Origin: Robertkochia marina
Lineage (GTDB): Bacteria > Bacteroidota > Bacteroidia > Flavobacteriales > Flavobacteriaceae
Reading direction: 5' to 3'
DNA: 64,000 nucleotides
NCBI RefSeq assembly: GCF_004799345.1
Contig: NZ_SSMC01000001.1
Coordinates: 1,240,001-1,304,000 of the forward strand
In this document: positions 33,586-41,516 of the stretch, piece by piece
Layout of the letters: each line of letters begins with the position of its first letter
Numbering within the stretch: the first letter of the stretch is position 1
Position numbers and translations under genes: made by a program
Notes under the pieces: model-generated
What the model was told of the DNA's origin: nothing
The model's database searches: none
What the model saw: the letters and a program-made list of their open reading frames with translations, nothing else

Positions 33586-34500
33586 ATGTCTACACTTTCC
33601 AGATTCAACAAGGCTTATAAGCATGCGCGGGTGATCCCTTTTAATGATCGGTCCAGATTTATATTTTTCAGTGATTGTCATCGTGGCGACAACAGTTTCG
33701 CTGATGAATTCGCAAACAAGAGGAATATATACTACCACGCCCTCAAGCAATATTTTAAGAAGGGATATACCTATATAGAGCTGGGAGATGGTGATGAACT
33801 CTGGGAGAACCGAAAGTTTGAAGATCTCTTTGAAGCTCATAAGAATATCTATTTCCTGTTAAAGGAGTTTTATGATCTCGGCCGGCTTCATATGATATTC
33901 GGGAATCATGATTTTGTGTATAAGAATGATAAGGTGGTAAAAAAGCATTATGAAACCTGGTGGGATCCGCATGAACAAAGGCAACGCTCCTTTATGCCGG
34001 ACCTGGAGTTTCATGAGGCTATTATACTTCGTCACGAAGAAACGGGGCAGGAACTCTTTTTACTACATGGGCACCAGGCAGATTGGTTCAATTATTTGTT
34101 CTGGCCTTTTGCACGCTTTATGGTTAGAGTTTTGTGGAAGCCTTTACAAGTGGTGGGAATTACAGACCCAACCAGTCCTGCAAAAAACAATAAGGAGCTT
34201 TTCAAGGTGGAAAGGCGTGCAAAGAAATGGATCGCCACCATGCAGAATAAGATCACCATTATCGGGCATACTCACCGGCCTCGGTTCCCGGAACCCGGTG
34301 CTCCCGCTTTGTTCAATGACGGTAGCTGCGTTCACCCGAGAAGCATTACAGGTATTGAGCTTTCTGATGGAGCCTTAAGCCTGATAAAATGGAATATTGA
34401 TACCACGGAGGAGGGGTATCTACAGATCAAACGCAGCGTACTTGAAGGCCCAAGGCAAATATCTGAATACAACCAGGGCTTAAGCCTGAAAAAGGGGTAA
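33586..34500 (+). CDS. Calcineurin-like metallophosphoesterase
   Basis: This 304-residue soluble enzyme has the full set of metallophosphoesterase motifs in order: FFSDCHRGDN (Asp and His), LGDGDELWEN (Asp), FGNHDFVY (Asn-His-Asp), LLHGHQADW (His) and IIGHTHRPRF (Gly-His-x-His). It resembles the UDP-2,3-diacylglucosamine hydrolase-like branch, but it is longer than LpxH and no lipid A role can be deduced. Its TAA is directly followed by the TTA (complement of TAA) of the ferredoxin gene, so the two convergent genes have abutting stop codons. The substrate is unknown. Confidence 0.88.
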   Translation: MSTLSRFNKAYKHARVIPFNDRSRFIFFSDCHRGDNSFADEFANKRNIYYHALKQYFKKGYTYIELGDGDELWENRKFEDLFEAHKNIYFLLKEFYDLGRLHMIFGNHDFVYKNDKVVKKHYETWWDPHEQRQRSFMPDLEFHEAIILRHEETGQELFLLHGHQADWFNYLFWPFARFMVRVLWKPLQVVGITDPTSPAKNNKELFKVERRAKKWIATMQNKITIIGHTHRPRFPEPGAPALFNDGSCVHPRSITGIELSDGALSLIKWNIDTTEEGYLQIKRSVLEGPRQISEYNQGLSLKKG

Positions 34501-34821
34501 TTACACCTCAGGAGCGATCTCTATCTCCAGACCGTCCAATTCAGGCGTTATTTGGATCTGACACCCCAGGCGACTGTTGTCTTTTACGTGAAAAGCTTCG
34601 GCCAGCATCAGGTCTTCATCCATGCTCATCTCAGGCAGAGGATGATCAGAATGAATATAAATCTGGCAGGAAGCACACATAGCCATGCCTCCGCAGGTTC
34701 CTTCCACAGGTAATTCCCAGGCCTTACAAAGTTCCATAAGGTTCATGCCCATATCGGTAGGGGCTTCTACCTTATGTATGGTTCCTTCGCGGTCGGTGAT
34801 GGTGATGTTGATGTCTGACAT
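34501..34821 (-). CDS. Adrenodoxin-type [2Fe-2S] ferredoxin
   Basis: This 106-residue protein binds a 2Fe-2S cluster through Cys43, Cys49, Cys52 (GTCGGMAMCASCQIYI) and Cys87 (SRLGCQI), the C-x5-C-x2-C...C spacing of adrenodoxin-type ferredoxins. It transfers electrons in the cytoplasm, probably with the reductase encoded upstream. The gene has its own -7 box (TACTTTTG, complement of 34839-34846) directly after the upstream terminator, so it seems to be transcribed separately. Confidence 0.93.
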   Translation of the reverse strand: MSDINITITDREGTIHKVEAPTDMGMNLMELCKAWELPVEGTCGGMAMCASCQIYIHSDHPLPEMSMDEDLMLAEAFHVKDNSRLGCQIQITPELDGLEIEIAPEV

Positions 34822-34838
34822 AGAATTAATTTAAAGCG

Positions 34839-34846
34839 CAAAAGTA
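34839..34846 (-). promoter_or_regulatory. -7 promoter box of the ferredoxin gene
   Basis: On the minus strand TACTTTTG matches the Bacteroidota -7 consensus TAnnTTTG and sits 17 bases upstream of the ferredoxin ATG at 34821. No -33 TTG at the normal distance is seen. Confidence 0.6.
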
Positions 34847-34852
34847 ACAAAA

Positions 34853-34873
34853 AAGCCCCGATAAACGGGGCTT
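34853..34873 (-). terminator. Intrinsic terminator between reductase and ferredoxin genes
   Basis: On the minus strand AAGCCCCG-TTTAT-CGGGGCTT is an 8-pair GC-rich stem followed by TTTTG. It ends transcription from the reductase gene just before the ferredoxin promoter. Confidence 0.88.
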
Positions 34874-34894
34874 GCTCTATAGGGTAGTAATGAC

Positions 34895-35947
34895 TTAATT
34901 GATCGTTTTGATCACAGCTTTTTCGGCCTCTTTTCGAGTGCCATCAAAACCATCTATACCGCTCACAGTGGTGTATTTCATTACATATCTTTTTTCAGGG
35001 AAAATACGCTTATAGGCACTTTGACACATCAGGGTAGCTTCGTGAAATCCGCAAAGGATGAGCTTCAGTTTACCGGGATAGGTATTTACATCACCAATGG
35101 CATATATTCCCGGGATATTGGTCTGGTAATCCAGGGTGTTATCAACCTTGATCGCATTCTTCTCGATCTCCAGCCCCCAATTGGCAATAGGCCCCAGCTT
35201 GGGGGAAAGCCCGAACAGGGGAATAAAATGATCGGTTTCGAGCAATTGCTCTTCTGCATCTACTTTCACCGTCACGGCCTCCAGATGCCCGTTCCCGTGA
35301 AGTTTTGTGATCTCTGCAGGGGTGATAAGATTGATCTTTCCAAGTTTCTTTAATTCTTCAACTTTTTCAACTGAATCAAGGGCTCCGCGAAATTCATTTC
35401 TTCGGTGAATGAGGGTTACTTCTGAGGCGACATCAGCAAGGAAGATACTCCAGTCGAGTGCTGAGTCACCGCCTCCGGCAATGACAACCCTCTTATCGCG
35501 ATACACCTCAGGATCTCTGATAATATAGGAGATACCCTTGTCTTCGTATTGGTCGAGATTCTCCAGAAGTGGTTTTCGGGGTTCAAAGCTGCCAAGTCCG
35601 CCCGCGATCGCTACCACGGGGGCATGATGTTTAGTGCCTTTATTAGTGGTAACAATAAAGGACCCATCTTCCTGTTTTTCGATGGTCTCTGCTCGCTCCC
35701 CCAGGGTGAATCCGGGATCAAAGGGTTTGATCTGTTCCATCAGGTTATCTACCAGGTCACCTGCCAGTACTTCCGGGAAACCGGGAATATCGTATATGGG
35801 CTTTTTTGGGTAGATCTCGGCACATTGCCCGCCCGGTTGTGGCAAGGCATCGATAAGATGACATTTAAGTTTTAATAAGCCGGCCTCGAATACAGCAAAG
35901 AGTCCTGTGGGTCCGGCTCCAATTATCAAAATATCTGTTTTAATCAT
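34895..35947 (-). CDS. FAD-dependent ferredoxin--NADP(+) reductase, thioredoxin-reductase-like type
   Basis: This 350-residue flavoprotein has two nucleotide-binding motifs: IIIGAGPTGLFAVFEAG for FAD near the start and VIAGGGDSALDWSIFLADVA for NAD(P)H in the middle, with a late YAIGDVNTYPGKLKLILCGFHEATL binding the flavin again. The catalytic Cys-x-x-Cys of thioredoxin reductase is absent, as in YumC/CT1512-type ferredoxin reductases. It probably reduces the ferredoxin encoded just downstream. The start at 35947 (MIKTDILIIGAG) gives the usual tight N-terminus; an ATG 33 bases upstream (35980) is in frame but would add a non-conserved tail. Confidence 0.9.
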   Translation of the reverse strand: MIKTDILIIGAGPTGLFAVFEAGLLKLKCHLIDALPQPGGQCAEIYPKKPIYDIPGFPEVLAGDLVDNLMEQIKPFDPGFTLGERAETIEKQEDGSFIVTTNKGTKHHAPVVAIAGGLGSFEPRKPLLENLDQYEDKGISYIIRDPEVYRDKRVVIAGGGDSALDWSIFLADVASEVTLIHRRNEFRGALDSVEKVEELKKLGKINLITPAEITKLHGNGHLEAVTVKVDAEEQLLETDHFIPLFGLSPKLGPIANWGLEIEKNAIKVDNTLDYQTNIPGIYAIGDVNTYPGKLKLILCGFHEATLMCQSAYKRIFPEKRYVMKYTTVSGIDGFDGTRKEAEKAVIKTIN

Positions 35948-36044
35948 ATCAAATTCATTTTTGAACCGGTCGTGATGCATGACAATTCAGAAGAAATGAC
36001 ATAAGGCATGTAACGGCTCTGCAATACCACAGCGGTGGATTCAA

Positions 36045-36284
36045 TTAATCTACATTAACTACCTGTTCGATCTGAGGGGCATATTTTTTAATGGTCATCT
36101 CGACACCGCTTTTCAGTGTCATCTGATTCACACTACAGCCTACACAAGTGCCTTCGAGGCGTACCTTTACAAATTTGTCGTTCTCGATGGCAACCAGGGA
36201 GATATCTCCCCCGTCATTTTGAAGAAAAGGCCTGATCTCTTCCAGGGCTTTCTCTACATTGGTTTTAATTTCTTCTGAGGTCAT
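36045..36284 (-). CDS. NifU C-terminal domain Fe-S scaffold protein
   Basis: This 79-residue protein is just the NifU C-terminal (Nfu) domain. Cys47 and Cys50 in EGTCVGCSVNQMTLKSGVE form the conserved Cys-x-x-Cys that carries a transient [4Fe-4S] or [2Fe-2S] cluster. It helps deliver Fe-S clusters to target enzymes in the cytoplasm. It lies 3 bases after the Mrp gene, so both are one operon with linked roles in cluster transfer, in line with the nearby ferredoxin and reductase. Confidence 0.95.
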   Translation of the reverse strand: MTSEEIKTNVEKALEEIRPFLQNDGGDISLVAIENDKFVKVRLEGTCVGCSVNQMTLKSGVEMTIKKYAPQIEQVVNVD

Positions 36285-36287
36285 AGT

Positions 36288-37418
36288 TTATTTTTTATTT
36301 ACAGCAGAACACCCGGCCATGGTCGTGATCTTAATGGCTTCTGTAGGAGGGAGGCTTTCGTTTCTGGAAACAACTTCCTGCACTACATTACGGGTTAGGT
36401 CCTCAAAGGCCTCCTCAAGGGGAGTAGCGGTTTGTAAGGCTGCAGGACGACCGTAATCTCCTGCTTCACGGATGCTTTGTACTATCGGGATCTCTCCAAG
36501 GAAAGGTACTTTAAGGTCGTCTGCGAGCGAACGAGCGCCTTCCTTTCCGAAAATATAATATTTGTTGTCCGGTAATTCTTCCGGAGTAAAATAGGCCATG
36601 TTTTCAACGATACCCAATACCGGTACGTTGATACTTTCCTGTTGGAACATGGCAACCCCTTTTTTCGCATCGGCCAGGGCGATGTTCTGAGGGGTACTCA
36701 CCACTACCGATCCGGTAATGGGTAATGCCTGCATAATGCTCAGGTGAATATCGCCGGTTCCCGGTGGCAGGTCGATCAACATAAAATCCAATTCTCCCCA
36801 GTCGGCGTCAAAGATCATTTGGTTCAATGCCTTTGAAGCCATGGGTCCTCTCCATATAACAGCCTGATCAGGTTGTGTAAAAAAGCCGATCGATAACATT
36901 TTAACTCCGTAGTTTTCTACAGGCTTCATCTTAGATTTCCCGTCAACATTGACCGCCAGAGGTCGGTGGCCGTCTACATCAAGCATGATAGGCATGGAAG
37001 GACCATAGATGTCGGCGTCAAGTAAGCCTACTTTAAAGCCCATTTTAGCAAGGGTTACGGCAAGATTGGCCGTAATGGTAGACTTGCCAACTCCTCCTTT
37101 TCCGGAAGCAACGGCAATGATGTTCTTAATGCCGGGGATGGCCTTTCCTTTGATCTCGGGCTTTTCCGGAGTTTCCACCTTCACATTGACCTTGACCTTG
37201 GCTTTTTGATACACCTTGTCGTGAATGGTCTTTAAGATCTCTACTTCGGTTTTTTTCCGAGCCTGCAGGCTTGGGTTATTGATGGTGATATCAACCACTA
37301 CCTCATCACCGAAACAAACTACATTGGTTACTGCACCACTCTCTATCATATTCTTGCCCTCTCCCGGTGCAGAGATGGTTTCAAGGGCCGCTATAATGTC
37401 TTTCTTGTTTAGCTTCAT
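36288..37418 (-). CDS. Mrp/NBP35-family iron-sulfur cluster carrier P-loop ATPase
   Basis: This 376-residue protein has an N-terminal DUF59 (MIP18-like) domain (about 1-90) and a P-loop NTPase with the deviant Walker A GKGGVGKST at 106-114, LLDADIYGPSMP, IDLPPGTGDIHLSI and VVSTPQNIALADA, all Mrp/ApbC signatures. The family loads and transfers [4Fe-4S] clusters. The NifU-domain gene follows after 3 bases. A good -7 box (TATCTTTG, complement of 37473-37480) is 55 bases upstream of the start. Confidence 0.95.
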   Translation of the reverse strand: MKLNKKDIIAALETISAPGEGKNMIESGAVTNVVCFGDEVVVDITINNPSLQARKKTEVEILKTIHDKVYQKAKVKVNVKVETPEKPEIKGKAIPGIKNIIAVASGKGGVGKSTITANLAVTLAKMGFKVGLLDADIYGPSMPIMLDVDGHRPLAVNVDGKSKMKPVENYGVKMLSIGFFTQPDQAVIWRGPMASKALNQMIFDADWGELDFMLIDLPPGTGDIHLSIMQALPITGSVVVSTPQNIALADAKKGVAMFQQESINVPVLGIVENMAYFTPEELPDNKYYIFGKEGARSLADDLKVPFLGEIPIVQSIREAGDYGRPAALQTATPLEEAFEDLTRNVVQEVVSRNESLPPTEAIKITTMAGCSAVNKK

Positions 37419-37472
37419 GGATTATATTACAGGCAATGCTTTAGATTGCTTTTTTATATTCATTCTAAATTG

Positions 37473-37480
37473 CAAAGATA
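37473..37480 (-). promoter_or_regulatory. -7 promoter box of the mrp-nifU operon
   Basis: On the minus strand TATCTTTG matches TAnnTTTG and lies 55 bases upstream of the mrp ATG. A -33 element was not identified. Confidence 0.55.
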
Positions 37481-37600
37481 CACTATAAGGCTCACATAAT
37501 AAAGGTGCGCCTATAATTGCAATTTTTAGGACTATTGATAATGATTATGGTTGGTGAAGTCGGCGCAAAAATAATGAATTCTGCAGGCCTTTGAAGCGGG

Positions 37601-37948
37601 TTATAGCAACAATTCTTTAGATGGATCCCAGAAATGGGTCTTGAAATCCTGTACCTGATCGTTAACCACCTCAATACCTTCGTTCTCCAGGAGTTGCTGC
37701 ATCAGGTTGGTGCCTTGAAAATGGTGTTTTCCCGTAAGTAAGCCTATCCGATTAACCACCCGGTGCGCAGGTACTTCCTCCATGGTATGGGAGGCGTTCA
37801 TGGCCCATCCTACCATACGTGCACTACCTCCTGTGCCCAGAAAGCGGGCAATGGCACCATAGGAGGTCACACGGCCATGAGGGATCTGCTTTACTACCTC
37901 GTAAACCTTTTGGAAGTAAGACTCGCTTTTTTCGCTATACTTCACCAT
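37601..37948 (-). CDS. Alkyltransferase-like (ATL) MGMT-family DNA-binding protein lacking the active Cys
   Basis: This 115-residue protein is the C-terminal domain of O6-alkylguanine alkyltransferase. It has IPHGRVTSYGAIARFLG (Tyr30 for base flipping), ARMVGWAMN (Arg44 as intercalating finger) and the active-site motif P-A-H-R-V at 60-64, where Ala61 replaces the acceptor Cys of PCHRV. It cannot accept alkyl groups. ATL proteins bind O6-alkylguanine and flag it for nucleotide excision repair. The start overlaps the LysE gene by 14 bases. The substitution is clear; the repair role is from the family. Confidence 0.9.
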   Translation of the reverse strand: MVKYSEKSESYFQKVYEVVKQIPHGRVTSYGAIARFLGTGGSARMVGWAMNASHTMEEVPAHRVVNRIGLLTGKHHFQGTNLMQQLLENEGIEVVNDQVQDFKTHFWDPSKELLL

Positions 37949-38570
37949 AGAATAAACGAATCAGGGTAATGATAAGAAGGATACCCATCAAGGCACTTAA
38001 AATATAATCGGAATACCTGGAGAAATAATCGGTTTTTGATTCCAGCTTATCAAAGTAAAACACATACATATAGAGCATGGCAAAGGTGCCCAGGCCGGCC
38101 GCAATGATAAAGACGGCTATGTCTGTGATCTCGAACTTGATCCACCCTGAAACCTTCCATGCCGCGTTAAGTCCGCAGAAATAGGCGATGGGTAAAACGT
38201 TGAGAAAGGCAATCAGCATGCCTTTAAAAAACAGGTTTTTTCTTTTTACCTCAACCCGCCGTTTCTTTTTTACCTTCTTTTTCCTGGCGGTAACCAAAAA
38301 GTAAACGGCAAAAAAAGCAAAAACACCCAAGGCGAGTTTCAGCAGTATGTCGATCACATAGGGGTTGTTGTAAAGGTATTTTGAGATCAGCACCCCTATG
38401 TAGGCCTGTATCATAACAGAGACAGAGGCTCCGACAGAAAAGATGATGCCTCCCTGTTTGCCTCTTTTAGAACCTGCACGTGCTGCCGAAATATTTACCA
38501 GTCCTGGAAAAACCACCCCCATTAATGACGCAGAAAAAGTGGCAAAGAACAGTATGATAAGATGGGTCAT
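37935..38570 (-). CDS. LysE-family transporter
   Basis: This 211-residue inner-membrane protein has about six hydrophobic helices, with the LysE-like N-terminus FFATFSASLMGVVFPGLVNISAARAGSKRGKQGGI and a charged cytoplasmic loop (residues about 95-115, ARKKKVKKKRRVEVKRKN). The LysE superfamily exports amino acids or other small organic ions. The substrate is unknown. It begins with a TAATG overlap with the trmB stop and ends 14 bases inside the alkyltransferase-like gene, so the three genes are translationally coupled. Confidence 0.85.
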   Translation of the reverse strand: MTHLIILFFATFSASLMGVVFPGLVNISAARAGSKRGKQGGIIFSVGASVSVMIQAYIGVLISKYLYNNPYVIDILLKLALGVFAFFAVYFLVTARKKKVKKKRRVEVKRKNLFFKGMLIAFLNVLPIAYFCGLNAAWKVSGWIKFEITDIAVFIIAAGLGTFAMLYMYVFYFDKLESKTDYFSRYSDYILSALMGILLIITLIRLFYGEV

Positions 38571-39244
38571 TAGCTTAGTTTGAACTTGATATAGGTAATG
38601 GGTTTTCCTTCTTCAAGATACTGTTTTTCATAAAATGTCTGAATTTCGGTAACTTCTTCGGGGCTGCCTTGGTTTTTGTAAACATTATGATTGGCATAAA
38701 GAACTTCTTCCTCCAGTCCGTGCAACAAGCCAAGAGTATATCCATGCATAAACTCGCTGTCAGTTTTTAAATGGAGTATGCCGTCAGGCTTCAGGATCAA
38801 CCTGTAGCGATCCAGGAAGGTCTCATTAGTTAGACGATGTTTGGTTCTTTTATATTTGATCTGAGGGTCCGGAAAGGTGATCCAGATCTCATCGACCTCC
38901 TTGGCCGCAAACAACTTGTCGATGAGCTCGATCTGGGAACGTAAAAAACAAACATTATTGAGTCCCTCTTCCAGGGCTGTTTTTGCACCACGCCAAAACC
39001 GTGCGCCTTTAATGTCAATTCCAATAAAATTCTTTTCGGGGTATTTGCGGGCCATGCCCACGCTGTATTCTCCCTTGCCGCAACCCAACTCTAAAACCAA
39101 AGGATTTTCGTTCTTGAAGAATTTTTTCTTCCACCTTCCCTTGTAATCAAACTTACCCGTAGTTACCTCTTCCCTCGAAGGTTGAATGACATTTGAAAAC
39201 GTCTCATTTTCGCGGAACCTTTTTAGTTTATTCTTACTTCCCAC
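38570..39244 (-). CDS. trmB: tRNA (guanine-N7-)-methyltransferase
   Basis: This 224-residue enzyme methylates G46 of tRNA with S-adenosylmethionine. It shows motif I LELGCGKGEYSVGMARKYP, the NFIGIDIKGARFWRGAKTA that follows, EIWITFPDPQIKYKRTKHRLTN (Asp-Pro-Gln and Lys for catalysis and RNA binding) and LHLKTDSEFMHGYTL. It heads a three-gene unit with the LysE transporter and the alkyltransferase-like protein. A -7 box TAATTTTG (complement of 39266-39273) is 22 bases upstream of the start codon. Confidence 0.97.
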   Translation of the reverse strand: MGSKNKLKRFRENETFSNVIQPSREEVTTGKFDYKGRWKKKFFKNENPLVLELGCGKGEYSVGMARKYPEKNFIGIDIKGARFWRGAKTALEEGLNNVCFLRSQIELIDKLFAAKEVDEIWITFPDPQIKYKRTKHRLTNETFLDRYRLILKPDGILHLKTDSEFMHGYTLGLLHGLEEEVLYANHNVYKNQGSPEEVTEIQTFYEKQYLEEGKPITYIKFKLS

Positions 39245-39265
39245 ATCAACTGTTTAAATTCATGG

Positions 39266-39273
39266 CAAAATTA
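39266..39273 (-). promoter_or_regulatory. -7 promoter box of trmB
   Basis: On the minus strand TAATTTTG fits TAnnTTTG, 22 bases before the trmB ATG. No -33 TTG is seen at the usual distance. Confidence 0.5.
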
Positions 39274-39490
39274 ATTAAATCTTTTGCATAGAAAAATGCC
39301 GTCTTTTGCACATTATCAGAACGATGTGTTGCACCTGCGGCAGTTTCGATGAACGGGGGTGAGCAATATTGATCGCCTCGTTCAGATGGTTGAAAAAATA
39401 AATTATCCGGGTATTTTTTTAAGACTCTTTGTGAATGGTAACCCAATGATCGTTGAGAAACGTAACCTTATTGCAGGGGTCTGACGCGAT

Positions 39491-40579
39491 TTACGGGGCT
39501 TTTTGGCCGGCTTTCATCCTGACGTTTTTATTTACGGTTTTTCCACGTTCAAGGGTGAATGAGAATTCTGAACCAACACCATACACACTTTCCACATAGA
39601 TCTTTTCTTTATGTGCCTCAATAATGTGTTTGACAATAGATAAACCAAGTCCTGAACCTCCCTCTTTACGACTACCGCTTTTATCTACCCGGTAAAATCG
39701 TTCAAAGAGTCTCGGAATGTTTTGCTTTTCAATTCCTTCTCCGTTATCAGTAACACGAATTATGACCTTGTTTTTGATCAGGTCTTCAATACTGACCTCC
39801 GTGGTGCCGTCCTGCTTCCCGTATTTTATGGAATTTACCACCAGGTTGGTGATCACCTGTTGTATCCTTTCCTTATCGGCATATACCCATATGGGGTTTT
39901 TATATTCCATATCAAAGGTCAGGTTGATATTCTTTTTAGCAGCTTTCATTTCCATCATGTCAAAAACATTCTGCACCAATTCCACAATATCAAATTCTTC
40001 CTGATACAGATGGAGATCTCCGGTTTCCAGTTTGGTGATCATGTCGAGGTCGCGAACTATGAAAATGAGTCGTTCAACACCTTTGGCTGCCCGCTGCAGG
40101 TATTTTTTTCGAACGGCTTTATCATCCAAAGCCCCGTCAAGCAGGGTCTCAATATAACCCTGAACCATAAATAATGGGGTTTTCAATTCATGGGAAACAT
40201 TTCCCAGGAATTCTTTACGGTAGCTCTCTCTTATCTTTAGGCTTTCGATCTCGATCTTTTTCTTATTGGCAAACTTTTCGATCTGTTCGGTCAGGGTTTG
40301 CATATCGGTGGTAATAGGCTGATCACGAAAATCGGTCTTTTCAAGCAGGGAAACATCGTCGTAGATACGCTTTACCCTTTTGTAAATGAATTTTTCAACC
40401 CGAATCTGCAGAATAAAGAAAGAGATTAGGAAAAGAATGGCCGCAAACCCCAACAAGGCTCCAAGGTGAAAAATGTCAAAAGCATAGAGAAAGGCCGCCA
40501 GAAGAATAGAACTGAGGCCGGTGATAAACCCCGCGGAGCGCAGGGCGAAGCGGTATGACTTTTTTAATTTAGCGGACAA
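39491..40579 (-). CDS. PhoR-like membrane sensor histidine kinase
   Basis: This 362-residue kinase has two N-terminal membrane helices with almost no periplasmic loop (about 15-60), a linker (YDDVSLLEKTDFRD, HAMP-like), the H box FLGNVSHELKTPLFMVQGYIETL with the phosphorylated His, an N box NLVVNSIKYGKQDG, and G boxes VTDNGEGIEKQNIPRLFERFYRVDKSGSR and GGSGLGLSIVKHIIEAH. The lack of a sensory loop is typical of PhoR/SenX3-like kinases that sense through partners. It is the second gene of a pair, 64 bases after the response regulator, and a possible separate -7 box (TAAATTTG, complement of 40596-40603) is close to its start. Confidence 0.92.
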   Translation of the reverse strand: MSAKLKKSYRFALRSAGFITGLSSILLAAFLYAFDIFHLGALLGFAAILFLISFFILQIRVEKFIYKRVKRIYDDVSLLEKTDFRDQPITTDMQTLTEQIEKFANKKKIEIESLKIRESYRKEFLGNVSHELKTPLFMVQGYIETLLDGALDDKAVRKKYLQRAAKGVERLIFIVRDLDMITKLETGDLHLYQEEFDIVELVQNVFDMMEMKAAKKNINLTFDMEYKNPIWVYADKERIQQVITNLVVNSIKYGKQDGTTEVSIEDLIKNKVIIRVTDNGEGIEKQNIPRLFERFYRVDKSGSRKEGGSGLGLSIVKHIIEAHKEKIYVESVYGVGSEFSFTLERGKTVNKNVRMKAGQKAP

Positions 40580-40643
40580 ATCATAAGGGTTTGGGCAAAT
40601 TTAGGGAAATTTGCAAGGACTTTATTACCAGTCCGGAAAGGGG

Positions 40644-41330
40644 TTATTGCACAAATTTATAACCTACTCCCTTCACGGTCTTAAAATGATCATCTCCGAT
40701 CTTTTCACGAAGCTTTCGGATGTGTACATCTATCGTACGACCACCTACTACCACTTCATTTCCCCATACCTGGTCAAGAATATCCTCTCTTTTAAAAACC
40801 TTACCCGGACGGGAAGCCAGCAGAGAAAGAAGTTCGAACTCCTTGCGGGGCAAAATGATCTCTTCACCTTCTTTGATGATCTTGTATTCATCACGATTAA
40901 TAATGATGTTACCGGCTTTCAGTACATCGTCTTCCTGTTCTTCCTGCTCCTTTAAACGTCTTAAAAGCGCTTTAACCTTACTTACCAGGACCTTGGGTTT
41001 TACCGGTTTGGTAATATAATCATCTGCTCCGGCATCGAAACCGGCTACCTGGGAGTAATCTTCTCCGCGAGCCGTTAAAAAGGTGATTATCGCATTGTTG
41101 AGTTCCGGCATACTGCGCATTTTTTCGCAGGTTTCAATACCGTCCATTTCGGGCATCATCACATCTAAGATGATCAGGTGGGGCTTCTCTTTTTTTGCGC
41201 TGCTTATGGCTTCTACTCCATTGGTAGCAGTAGTTACGTTATAGCCCTCTGAAGACAGGTTGTACCCTACTATTTCCAGGATGTCCGGCTCGTCGTCTAC
41301 TAAAAGGATCTTTATTTCCTTCTTTTTCAT
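40644..41330 (-). CDS. PhoB/OmpR-type response regulator
   Basis: This 228-residue regulator has a receiver domain (ILLVDDEPDILEIVGYNL, phospho-acceptor Asp in LIILDVMMPEMDG, Lys in ITKPVKPKVL) and an OmpR/PhoB winged helix (LPRKEFELLSLLASRPGKVFKREDILDQVWGNEVVVGGRTIDVHIRKLREKIGDDHFKTVKGVGYKF). The match is closest to PhoB/PhoP-like regulators. The start at 41330 (MKKKEIKILLVDD) is chosen because the upstream ATG at 41357 lies inside a near-consensus promoter. It is paired with the sensor kinase downstream and runs divergently from the TonB receptor; the intergenic region has phased Pho-box-like repeats. Confidence 0.94.
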   Translation of the reverse strand: MKKKEIKILLVDDEPDILEIVGYNLSSEGYNVTTATNGVEAISSAKKEKPHLIILDVMMPEMDGIETCEKMRSMPELNNAIITFLTARGEDYSQVAGFDAGADDYITKPVKPKVLVSKVKALLRRLKEQEEQEDDVLKAGNIIINRDEYKIIKEGEEIILPRKEFELLSLLASRPGKVFKREDILDQVWGNEVVVGGRTIDVHIRKLREKIGDDHFKTVKGVGYKFVQ

Positions 41331-41354
41331 ACGATTAATGATTGAATTTCTGCT

Positions 41355-41384
41355 CAAAAGTAAAGATAAAACTATTATTCAAAA
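41355..41384 (-). promoter_or_regulatory. Promoter of the response regulator gene
   Basis: On the minus strand TTTTG (complement of 41380-41384) and TACTTTTG (complement of 41355-41362) are 17 bases apart, a near-perfect Bacteroidota -33/-7 promoter. Transcription should begin near 41350. Confidence 0.75.
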
Positions 41385-41406
41385 GGTCTTAACAATGATT
41401 TAATCT

Positions 41407-41457
41407 GGTAACAAAAAGGTAACATAGGCGGTGTTTAGTCTTAACTCCGGTCTAACA
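41407..41457 (+). promoter_or_regulatory. Pho-box-like array of 11-bp-phased TAACA repeats
   Basis: GGTAACA (41407-41413), GGTAACA (41418-41424), CTTAACT (41440-41446) and TCTAACA (41451-41457) start at intervals of 11, 22 and 11 bases; the missing position (41429) is degenerate. PhoB/PhoP regulators bind tandem heptamers with 4-base spacers, an 11-base period, and TTAACA is the Bacillus PhoP half-site. The array lies between the PhoB-type gene and a TonB receptor gene and could serve both promoters. Confidence 0.65.
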
Positions 41458-41516
41458 TCCGGGCCGGAGATGTGCCGTTATTTTGCAGCAGTAAAACAAA
41501 CGAAGTAATCAAAGTA

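Noticed and set aside
29751-34500. A complete Pycsar defence operon
   Set aside because: No PycC-type cyclase and no other defence gene found next to the HD-PycTM gene; neighbours are divergent or convergent.
39246-39446. 66-residue minus-strand frame directly upstream of trmB
   Set aside because: It has no recognisable domain or signal, mixed low-complexity composition, and overlaps the trmB promoter box at 39266-39273.
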